This document shows, piece after piece, positions 45,354 through 54,060 of a stretch of 64,000 nt of DNA (position 1 is the stretch's first letter; each line of letters opens with the position of its first letter). Below the pieces are notes generated by a model. It ran no database searches. It was not told where the DNA came from and saw nothing but the letters and a program-made list of their open reading frames with translations. The DNA lies in the NCBI GenBank assembly GCA_034509735.1, contig JACGWO010000006.1:8633001-8697000 (forward strand). The letters run 5' to 3'. Made by a program: the position numbers and the translations under genes. Origin of the DNA: Sesamum alatum (Eukaryota > Streptophyta > Magnoliopsida > Lamiales > Pedaliaceae).

Positions 45354-45945
45354 CCTGCGAATCCTATCTGAAGGGAAAGATGACCAAGAAATCCTTTGTT
45401 GGACAAAGCAGGCTAGCCAACGGTCTGTTGGATTTGATTCATAAGAACGTCTGTGGCCCACTAAAACTCAGGCTAGAGATGGGTACTCGTACTTCATAAC
45501 TTTTACAGATGATCACTCACGGTATGATTATGTTTACCTGATGAGGTACAAGTCTGAAGCCTTTGGAAGGTTTAAGGAATACAGACTTGAAGTAGAGAAC
45601 CAAACCGGTCGAAAGATCAAAGCCCTTCGGTCAGACCGAGGTGGAGAGTATTTGAGTGGTGAGTTTACTGATTATCTAAAAGAGAATGGGATTCTCTCTT
45701 AGTGGACCCCTCCTAGAACACCACAGCTTAATGGTGTGTCTGAAAGGAGGAATCGGACCTTGTTGGACATGGTCCGATCCATGATGAGTTTTACCAAACT
45801 TCCCCTTTCCTTCTGGGGATACGCTCTTGAGACGACGGCCAAAGTTTTGAACTTGGCGCCATCTAAAAAAAGATATCCCAAACGCCATATGAGATATGAC
45901 ATAGCAAGCCTGCCTCCTACAAATACTTGAAAGTGTGGGGTTGCC
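45354..45945 (+). pseudogene. copia integrase, protease missing
   Basis: Directly after the broken zinc knuckle the frame reads 'CESYLKGKMTKKSFVGQSRL' and 'LLDLIHKNVCGPLKL', the GAG-pre-integrase block. A frameshift follows, then 'SYFITFTDDHSRYDYVYLMR' (first catalytic Asp region), 'LRSDRGGEYLSGEFTDYL' (second Asp) and 'NGVSERRNRTLLDMVRSMMS' (catalytic Glu). The aspartic protease that belongs between gag and the pre-integrase domain is absent. Stops at about 45702 and frame changes remain. Confidence 0.85.
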
Positions 45946-46400
45946 CCGCATATGTCAAGAGATTAGTTGGAGATAAACTGGACTCGAGGTCTAGTTCATG
46001 CAGGTTCATCGGCTATCCGAAAGAAACTCCGGGGTATTATTTCTATGATCCCTCCGAGCAAAAGGTTTTTATCTCGCGAAACACAGTGTTCTTGGAAAAG
46101 GGTTTTCCATCGGATAGTCGACGCGATGAGATACTCCTTGAGGAATCAAGTGAGGTACCCCATGAGGCGGCAATGACATCTGAGCTGGTAGTTCCCAGTG
46201 ATAATGTTCCAGTCCTCCATAGATCAGCCAGAGTATCCCATGCACCTGATAGGTATGGATTTCTGGGCCTGACCGGTCAGTTGGATAATGATCCAAAGAC
46301 GTAAAGAGAAGCGATTTCGGACATCGATGCGGATAAGTGGCTTGAGGCCATGAAATCGGATATGGACTCGATGGGTACAAACTAGGTTTGGACCCTAAGG
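45946..46400 (+). pseudogene. copia integrase C-terminus and INT-RT linker
   Basis: 'VWGCPAYVKRLVGDKLDSRS' and 'GYPKETPGYYFYDPSEQKVF' are the conserved end of the copia integrase. 'RRSARVSHAPDRYGFLGLTG'-like residues (here 'HRSARVSHAPDRYGF') then lead into RT. Stops occur at 46302 and 46383. Confidence 0.85.
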
Positions 46401-47245
46401 GACCCACCCAAAGGGGTAAAACCCGTAGGGTGTAAATGGGTCAACAAACATAAGCTTGGAGCAGACGGAGAGGTTACAACCTTCAAAGCCAGGCTTGTGG
46501 CAAAGGGTTACACTCAGCGACCCGGGGTCGACTTTAAGGAAACCTACTCGCCTGTAGCAATGGCTAAGTCCATTTGGATACTGCTTGCCATAGCAGCATG
46601 GTATGACTATGAAATATGGCAGATGGACGTGAAAACCTCCTTCCTCAATGGTTTCATAGAAGAAGAGATCTATATGGACCAACCGAAAGGTTTCACATCT
46701 GTTGGAGAAGAACAAAAGGTCTGCCGTCTCCAAAGGTCCATCTATGGCCTCAAACAAGCTTTCTAAAGCTGGAACATACATTTTGATGAAGTCATACGGG
46801 GATATGATTTCATCAAGAACGAGTCTGATCCTTGTGTATACAAGAAGATCAGTGGGAGCTCGGTTGCGTTTCTAGTGCTTTACGTGGATGACATCTTGCT
46901 CATTGGGAATGATGCTAAGATGTTGGGTACCACTAAAGCTTGGTTGTCAACACAATTCTCCATGAAGGATATGGGCGAGGCATCCTACATCCTTGGCATC
47001 AAGATCTACAGAGATAGATCTAAAAGGATGTTAGGAATGGCCCAATCCTCGTATATTGAGAAAGTCTTGAAGAGATTCAAGATGGAGAACTCAAAACGAG
47101 GATTCCTTCCTATGAGGCATGGAATTAAGTTATCCAAGAAGCAGTGTACTAGACCTGATGTGGATTTCGCTTTAAGCGTGACCAGTCGATATCAGTCGTG
47201 TGCGGGGGAGGCATATTGGAGTGCGGTCAAGACTATCCTAAAGTA
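46401..47245 (+). pseudogene. copia reverse transcriptase
   Basis: 'KLGADGEVTTFKARLVAKGY', 'DFKETYSPVAMAKSIWILLA', 'IWQMDVKTSFLNGFIEEEIY' (first Asp), 'VCRLQRSIYGLKQAF' then a stop at 46765, and the catalytic YVDD at 46881-46892. About 20 residues normally found between the 'KLSKKQ' and 'CTRPDVDFALSVTSRYQS' blocks are missing near 47147, an in-frame deletion in the thumb region. Confidence 0.88.
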
Positions 47246-47783
47246 CCTGAAAAGGACTAAGGACATGTTCTTGATCTACGGCGGTGGAGAGCTGATACTA
47301 GAAGGCTATAGCGACGCTAGCTTCCAATCGGGTGACGATGATGCCAAGTCTCAGTCTGATTATGTGTTCAGACTTAATGGTGGCGTGGTTGCTTGGAAGA
47401 ACTCCAAGCAGGCTACCACGATGGACTCCACCACAGAGTCTGAATACATAGCAGCTTCGGAAGCTGCTAAGGAGACGGTTTGGATGAAGAGCTACATCCA
47501 AGAGTTGGGTGTAGTACTTAGCATCGATGAGCCAGTGGTTATCTTCTGCGATAACAACGAGGCCATAACGCAAGAAAAGGAATCGAGATCTCATCACCGA
47601 TCCAAGCAAATTCTTAGATGCTATCATCTGCTCAGAGAGATGGTTAGCAAGGGTGACGTTCGGATGGGCCGAGTCAGCTCCGCAGAAAATATAGCAGATC
47701 CACTTACTAAGCCCGTGTCGCAAGTTGCCCATACTCAGCATCTGGATAAGATGGGTTTGAGGTCGATGGGTGATTGGCTTTAG
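47246..47783 (+). pseudogene. copia RNase H
   Basis: It continues the same long frame as RT to the stop TAG at 47781-47783: 'EGYSDASFQSGDDDAKSQSD', 'TESEYIAASEAAKETVWMKS', 'EPVVIFCDNNEAITQEKESR' and 'ISSAENIADPLTKPVS'-type end. All acidic catalytic residues are visible. The same stretch forms the truncated first copy at 40242-40793. The polypurine tract 'aagtgggagat' follows immediately before the LTR. Confidence 0.88.
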
Positions 47784-47797
47784 GTCAAGTGGGAGAT

Positions 47798-49503
47798 TGT
47801 TAGAATAAGCGACCAGAATGCCAATAGGTTTGGCGATTGGTAACCTATGTGACAACTTGATGTAAATGTAATATTATTAAGTGATGAATAAAACGAGTGT
47901 TCGTCACTATTGGTACCTACTTTGTTGCGCTCATTTTACATATGTTAAAATGGTGTTTTACTTATATCGCAACAAAGCCCACAGACCACGGTTAACAACT
48001 CGTATAGTTGGGCCACGCATTTGATGGTGGTCATGAAACCAACTGATTAAGAGTTGGGCCTGAAACGTTCCAAGTCGAGGACCTCGAGACAGGGCATCGA
48101 GAGTCCTATTAAGACTTGCGTCAAGAGTTGTGTTCATTGGATGAGTGTTGTGTTTCATTTTATGGGTAGGTCAACTGGGGTCGAGCCGACTGGACTGACT
48201 TGCGGGGATCATCATATGGAAACCTTGGAGGTTTGGTCCGTATGATTGGATTTTCCCGGTTCTGATAGTACGGGAGTAGTCCTCAAACTTGAGGAACCAT
48301 GGCAGTCACGTACACAAGACGATTGTATCTTGAATCTGGCGAGAGTAATCATTTTGTAAGATGATCACTATAAGCCTTGTCCAGTGCAGTCGAAATGTGT
48401 AGCGAGGACGGGGCGTTCCAAGAAGAGGATCCGTCCTCTGTCAGTATGTGACAGAGGTATCTCCTATGCACTCGGAGACACGTTCATGCTGTTCAAAGCT
48501 GTAACCACAGTGGTTGGTCGAATAGGGAATGGTTTCTTGTGTCAACGCAATGAAGTATTCGTAGTCTCGAGTGTTAAGCATAGATGCCTAGTCAAGGATG
48601 GGAACCGACGCCCAATTCCATACTCTAGACTAAGGCCGGGAGACAATAGATGGAAGGACCATACCCATACGGAATTGGCGCCTAAATGTTCGCGCCAACA
48701 TTCACCTAGTCTCTAGTGCCATGGACCGTTGCTAGACGGGTACCCTTGTGGGACACGATCCCAAGTCTAGCTGAGGGTGAACCTAAAGGGTCACACACAA
48801 ATCACCGAGAAGGTTGAAAGATTGACTTAGAGTCAATCTCGAAGGATAACTAAGTAATTGGATTACTTAAGGAATAGTCCATTGGATGGACGGGCCGATA
48901 TTGTATCGGGCCCTCATTTAATCGGTAAATTAGATTTATCGATTAAATATAGAAAGTTGAGATGTTGGATCTTTTGATTGGATTAAAAGACCAACGGGAA
49001 TAATTTAAGTGGACATTAAATTGGATTTAATTTTAAGTTCGTCGTAATTGGATTACGATAAAACTCGGTCCGTTAAATTTTGACCCGAGAGGAGAACTAA
49101 TTCCTATTTTGGAATAGGAAGAAGTTGGACTTCTTCCCATATTGAGCATGGCCGAAAATGCTCCCTTGGAGGAAGCAAAATTCAGCCATGTTCCATGCAA
49201 GGTGGCGGTTGACTTGTCTCTTTTTATAAGAGACAAATCAACTCCAATCAAACCCTTCCCTTTTGGTATGATTTGATCATATCTTAAAAGTTGATAGCCT
49301 TGATTGAAGAATTAATGGTGATTGATTGGGATGTATCTAGACATCCTTCGATGAACCTAGACACATTCCAATAATCACATTAATTATGTATATATATGAG
49401 TATATACAACACCTTGTGTATTAGAATCAAAATTCATCTTTTCAAGGAAAAAGAGATGACAAAATTTGGCCTCCTCTTTCCCTCTAACTCTCGGCCATTC
49501 TCT
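47798..49503 (+). repeat. Copia LTR, copy 2 (3' truncated)
   Basis: Starts TGTTAGAATAAGC right after the polypurine tract. It aligns with LTR 1 until 'ctctcggccattctct', where it breaks off at about 49503 into captured-gene sequence. Small deletions distinguish it from LTR 1, for example about 40 bp near 48160 and 8 bp near 49130. Confidence 0.85.
48384..48716 (+). other. 110-codon open frame inside copia LTR 2
   Basis: Partner of 41410-41742: 'CDRGISYALGDTFMLFKAVT' and 'RRPIPYSRLRPGDNRWKDH', ending with the same 'HSPSL' and stop. Many nucleotide differences from LTR 1 are amino-acid changing, yet no stop or frameshift has arisen in either copy. Confidence 0.35.
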
Positions 49504-49795
49504 TGCTTCCGCTCGCGCTCTCGGGCGGATTCGCTTGTCCTTCAATATGGAATCTGTGCTAATGCTAATCTAGCAACCTTATCTTTTAGTTCATCCCAAT
49601 AGCAGCGACATCTACTCCACCTTTATTATGGCCGAGTAACAAAACTTGTTTCTTGGAACCCCAATACATTTCTTCCATATATTCCTTTATCTCTTTGGCA
49701 TTCTTATCCACTGAAGCCTCACTGTGAATTTTTGTTTCGAGCGGTAGATGGGCATGGCCGGGACGCGCCGAAAAATGTTTCCGGCTATTGGGCGG
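49504..49795 (-). pseudogene. Captured alpha/beta-hydrolase gene fragment
   Basis: The minus strand reads 'HLPLETKIHSEASVDKNAKE', 'IKEYMEEMYWGSKKQVLLLG', then 'HNKGGVDVAA', a frameshift, and 'YWDELKDKVARLALAQIPY' followed by TGA. This is the nucleophile-elbow region of a plant alpha/beta-hydrolase family whose usual motif is GHSKGG. Here the Ser nucleophile is Asn. Sequence that should be split by introns appears fused, which fits passage through RNA. The next conserved block (ILREGQLG) is on the far side of the copia array at 40.2 kb. Next to it upstream is the Nudix exon. Confidence 0.75.
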
Positions 49796-49884
49796 CGGCG
49801 GCGACAGATGTGGTGGAGCTGGAGTAAGACTCTTCTTGATTCTTCTTCTTCCATCGATTCCCGTCTAACGTAAAGTCAAGAAAA

Positions 49885-50334
49885 TCAAGAAAAAATACAT
49901 CTCCCAGAATGAGTAGACAGCCTTGATGATCTCTTAGTGAGAATAACTCTCAACTCTCCATAATCCCCTTCAAAAAGGCAGATGACAACGGCAGCTCTTT
50001 TGGGCCTGAACCTCTCAAGAGGCCGTCGGGCCACAGAAGTCGCAGATTCCGCAAAACCCACCTGCGAAACCACTTTCCCTGCACTCTCCTCAATCCTCTG
50101 CTCCTCCTCCTCATTATCATCTGATTGCGGCGGCGGTTTGTAGAGGCGCAGTTGTTGGGCCAAGACCATGAGTTTCCTGGAAGGCCCAGCTGCACAAGAA
50201 TCCAAGACGATGAATCTGGAGAGGGAAGTTTGGATTGGAGATAACGATGATGGGGTTAAGAACGAGGAAACTAAGGCAGTTGAGGTTCTTCTCAGTAGAG
50301 GGAGCATGTGTAGGTAGTTTATAGCCCGCTGCAT
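49885..50334 (-). pseudogene. Captured Nudix hydrolase first exon (NUDT15/22-like)
   Basis: A 149-codon minus-strand frame from the ATG at 50334. It has a Ser-rich, targeting-like N-terminus, then 'KLMVLAQQLRLYKPPP', an acidic spacer, 'SAGKVVSQVGFAESATS' and 'RFRPKRAAVVICLFEGDYGE' plus 'LRVILTKRSSRLSTHSG'. This matches the first exon of plant coenzyme-A-type Nudix hydrolases, which cleave CoA and related pyrophosphates in mitochondria or peroxisomes. The reading leaves the family exactly after STHSG, before the Nudix box (GX5EX7REUXEEXGU), so no catalytic motif is present. Unrelated sequence leads to the hydrolase fragment about 100 bp on. The exon itself has no stops. Confidence 0.85.
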
Positions 50335-50495
50335 AATTAAATGTTAGTAGATAACGCCATTTTTCCAGTTCAAGAAAGAAACACGCACCAAAACACGCAG
50401 AGATGGCCAAGAGCAGTAATGGGTTGGTGAGGTTTTCCAAAAGATTTCTCGTACTATACAGAAAAATTTGAATTTTTTGACAGTCGATGCCAATT

Positions 50496-50794
50496 TGATG
50501 TATAAAAATAATATTACTCCTCAATATAATACAAATAATTCTTTTTCTGAAAAGTCCTATCCCCTTTTACAATGAATTACTATTTATTTATATTAGAATG
50601 TGGAGAGGCATAAAGATGATTTAGTCCCCCAACCGACCACTAATTATTCGTGCAATCGTCGGGGACAACTCTGTAAATGTACATAAGTCCATTAACTAAA
50701 CTAATTATTGGGTGCAACTGCCGGTGTAGTTTGATAATTTCAAAATACTTTGGGAAATGACATTCTGGTCCGTGGTCAAATTCTTTATCCATCA
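50496..50794 (-). repeat. LTR (5', relative to minus strand) of the gene-carrying element
   Basis: 299 bp partner of 38926-39225. Shared words include 'tttagtcccccaaccgacca' and 'gaaatgacat'. The exact ctaat duplication lies immediately to its right. Confidence 0.88.
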
Positions 50795-50799
50795 CTAAT

Positions 50800-51136
50800 G
50801 AATTATATTAAAACTAAAATAAAAAAAAATATTTAAATATTGAAAAAAATTTCAATTTTCACTTTAATTTTTGAAGGTTTAGAATATAAAATTTAAGTTC
50901 TTAAATCTAAATTAAATTTTTGCAACCAGATTTTTTAATATCTCGATTAATTTCAACCATGAAATACCTTTTACGATGGATAAAAATATATACTTATGTC
51001 CGAAATCGTTATTATATTAATTAGAATAAAGTTACCAATTTAAATCTTTTTCTTGAGTAGACTTACTTAACTATGATATACGTTATTTAATAATTATGTT
51101 TTTAAAAAAAACTAAAATTAAATATAGTAAAAAATA
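50800..51136. other. AT-rich spacer
   Basis: No feature is recognised between the gene-carrying LTR element and the first fold-back element. Confidence 0.5.
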
Positions 51137-52485
51137 GGGATAATTTCATTTTTTGTGCCCAGGTATACTTCTATTTCATATTTAATACTCCATGTTTCCA
51201 AGTTATCAAAGTTGGTACCCAACTTTTGCATTTTTAACCCACCTGAGTACCCTCCGTTAGGTTGACCATTAAAACTAACCGTCAATCCAGTTTTGAAGGA
51301 AAAATTGGGATTTTTTTTTCTATTTAAGGGTATGTTTGATTGTTATTTCATTTATCACATAAAATAGTGTTGAAATAACTAAATTGAGAATATTTATGTG
51401 GAATATTTGCAATTATTTATCATTAATTTTTATTTTTAATTTATTATTTACGATTAATTAAATAGCAGCGAACCCATTTATGTGGAACAATTGAATTGAG
51501 AATATTTATGAGGGAATATTTGCTATTATTTACCCTTAATTTTTGCTTTTATTTATTATTTACCATTAATTAAATAACGGTCAACCTCCATTAGGTTCTC
51601 CATCAAAACTAACAGCCAACCCAATTTTGAAGGGAAAATTGAGGTTTTTTTTGTCTATTTAAGGGTATGTTTAGTTGTCATTTAACTGATCACACAAAAT
51701 GGTGTTTAAATAATTGAATTAAGAACATTTATGTGGAATATTTTTTATATTTACCATTAATATTTTGCTTTTAATTCTTGATAAATAATAAATTAAAAGC
51801 AAAAATTAATGATAAATAATAGCAAATATTCCACACAAACGTTCTCAATTCAATTATTTCAACATTATTATGTGGAACAATTGAATTGAGAATATTTTAT
51901 GAGGGAATATTTGCTATTATTTATCCTTAATTTTTGCTTTTATTTATTATTTACCATTAATTAAATAACGGTCAACCTCCATTAGGTTCTCCATCAAAAC
52001 TAACAGTCAACCCAATTTTGAAGGGAAAATTGAGATTTTTTTGTCTATTTAAGGGTATGTTTAGTTGTCATTTAACTGATCACACAAAATGGTGTTTAAA
52101 TAATTGAATTAAGAACATTTATGTGGAATATTTTTTATATTTACCATTAATATTTGCTTTTAATTCATGATAAATAATAAATTAAAAGAAAAAATTAATG
52201 ATAAATAATAGCAAATATTCCACACAAATGTTCTCAATTCAATTATTTCAACACTATTATGTGTGATGAATGAAATGATAGCCAAACATACCCTTAAATA
52301 GACAAAAAAAACCATAATTTTTTCTCCAAAGTTGGGTTGACCGTTTGTTTTAATGCTCAACCTAACGGAAGGTACTCAGGTGGAGTAAAAATGCAAACGT
52401 TGGTCACCAACTCTAATGACTTAGAAACATGGAGTACCAAAGGTGAAATAAAGGTATACCTAGATACTAAAAGTGAAATTATCCC
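51137..52485. mobile_element. Fold-back TIR element 1 with internal duplication
   Basis: It begins GGGATAATTTCATTTTTTG and ends, reverse complemented, GGGATAATTTCACTTTTAG. The two arms stay similar for roughly 300 bp (both contain 'cacctgagtacc' and 'ccgttaggttga'). A segment of about 390 bp is tandemly duplicated inside (starts at 51481 and 51871). The flanking 8 bp, aaaaaata and aagaaata, differ at one position and could be a Mutator-type duplication, though they are low-complexity. There is no coding capacity. Confidence 0.75.
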
Positions 52486-52680
52486 AAAGAAATACCAATA
52501 ATAAATCAAAATAATCTTGATAACCAAATATAAAAATAAAAATAGAACTAAAATAAAGATAAAAAATAATGATTCATATTTATGCAAACTTTTCTCTTAA
52601 GCATATGTATTATTTTTCATTTTAAAATCTAGGGTAAAATGGTCACTATTGAAGAAATATAGAGAACTAAATAAGAAAAT
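52486..52680. other. Spacer between the two fold-back elements
   Basis: 195 bp of AT-rich sequence without recognised content. Confidence 0.5.
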
Positions 52681-53945
52681 GGGATAATTTCATTTTTGAT
52701 ATCCAACTATACTTTTTTTTTTCAATTTTGGTACTCTCAATTTTCAAGTCATCAGACTTGGTACTTAAAGTTTGTATTTTTCATCAACATTACTACCTTC
52801 CATTAATTTAGTTGTCCAAACTAACAGTCAACCCAATTTATGAGGGAAAAATAGGTTGGAGTTTATCAATATGAGGACATGTTTGATGACTTATTTGTAT
52901 AAAAATTATAAAATAAAATAAAAAATATCCAATACCACAAAACCTAAAGGGTTTACAAAATTGAGGGGAGTTGTTACTCCAAGTAATGACTCGCCTCATT
53001 TTTTTTTTTTTAAATTATAAATTGACGCCGCCACCAGCAGAGTCGTTTTCTATTGTTTTAGTTTTTTTAACAATATTTTACAATAAATACATATTACTTA
53101 ATATTTCATTAATTATTTTATAAATAAATAATTAATATATTGTAATATATGAAATATTTTTAATAAATATTATTATGAAAATTTTGATTGAATTTTAAAA
53201 ATACTTTTAATGATTAAATATTTAATTAATTAGTCTTTTAAAATTTTTCGATCAATAATTTATGTGGATTTATTTAGTTAATTATGTTACTTTTACATAA
53301 AAATAAAAATTAGACATAATGAGCAATTATTATGCATTAAGGTATGATCAACAATCAACAATTACTGAATGCATAGTAATTATTGATTAAGTATATTTTT
53401 CTTTTATTTTTATGTAAACGTATACATAATTAATTGAATAAATTTACACAAATTGTCGGTTGCAAAATTTTTAAAAAATAATTAATTAATTAAACATTAA
53501 TAATATTTATTTATTAAATTTATTTTTAAAATTTAATTAAAATATTCAGAAAAATATTTATATATATTACTAGGTATTAATTAATTAATTTTTAAAAAGT
53601 AATTTACATATTAATCAATATATAATTTTACAAACAACTAATAAATAAATAAAACTAAAAAAAAGAAAGAAAACAACTCCGCCAGCGGATGAGTCAATTT
53701 ACAATTAACAAAAAGAAAAAAAATAATCAGGCGAGTCATTAATTTTGTAAAACCTTTTTTTTTTATGGTATTGATATTTTTTTTTAACTTTTATATAAAT
53801 AATCTGTCCAACATGCCCTTATATTGACAAATTCCCACGTATTTTTCTTCCCGAATTTGGTTAATAGTTAGTTTTTACAGTCAAACTAATGGAGGTAGTA
53901 ACATTGATGAAAAATGCAAATTTTACGTACCAAGTCATGACTATG
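52681..53945. mobile_element. Fold-back element 2, near full-length inverted repeat
   Basis: It begins GGGATAATTTCATTTTTG like element 1. From about 52740 inward the sequence pairs with its own right half: 'gactcgcctcattttttttt' at 52990 with 'gcgagtcattaattttg' at 53730, and 'agagtcgttttctattg' at 53040 with 'gaaaacaactccgccagcgg' at 53670. Pairing extends toward a centre near 53330. The outermost about 60-80 bp of the right arm are missing. A transcript across it could fold into a hairpin of about 1.2 kb. Confidence 0.75.
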
Positions 53946-53952
53946 AAGGGGA

Positions 53953-54060
53953 CACTACAAGAAAATGTGCTTTTTGCTATTAAATTTTTTGCTACGACGG
54001 AGAATCCATAGCAAAAGAAGCTTTTTACTACAAAATGTATTTCGTAGCAAACCCAGGTAT
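53953..54060 (+). mobile_element. CACTA-like terminus
   Basis: CACTACAAGAAAATGTGC is followed by inverted copies of 'ttttgctac' and 'gtagcaaa' within 100 bp, the usual layout of a CACTA end with subterminal repeats. It begins where fold-back element 2 loses its right end. The other terminus was not found with confidence. Confidence 0.6.

Larger units (their letters stand above)
38926..50794 (-). mobile_element. Gene-carrying non-autonomous LTR retroelement, split by a copia array
   Basis: Two 300 bp direct repeats (38926-39225 and 50496-50794) have identical terminal words TGATG...CATCA. The flanking 5 bp are ctaat on both outer sides (38921-38925 and 50795-50799), an exact target duplication. 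Once the copia array (40242-49503) is removed, the element is about 2.6 kb. No gag or pol of its own is seen. Captured host exons read on the minus strand. A purine-rich GGAGTTGGGGGCTGC on the minus strand next to 39225 suits a polypurine tract, and 'TTGGCATCGAC' next to 50496 may be the primer site, so minus is the likely sense strand. Confidence 0.88.

Noticed and set aside
45061..45461. Minus-strand frames across the copia gag
   Set aside because: Antisense shadows of the gag basic region.
49741..49870. Plus-strand frame 'MAGTRRKMFPAIGRRRRQ' as a third captured exon
   Set aside because: Short, antisense to the readable hydrolase stretch for part of its length, and explained by GC-rich sequence; no family recognised.
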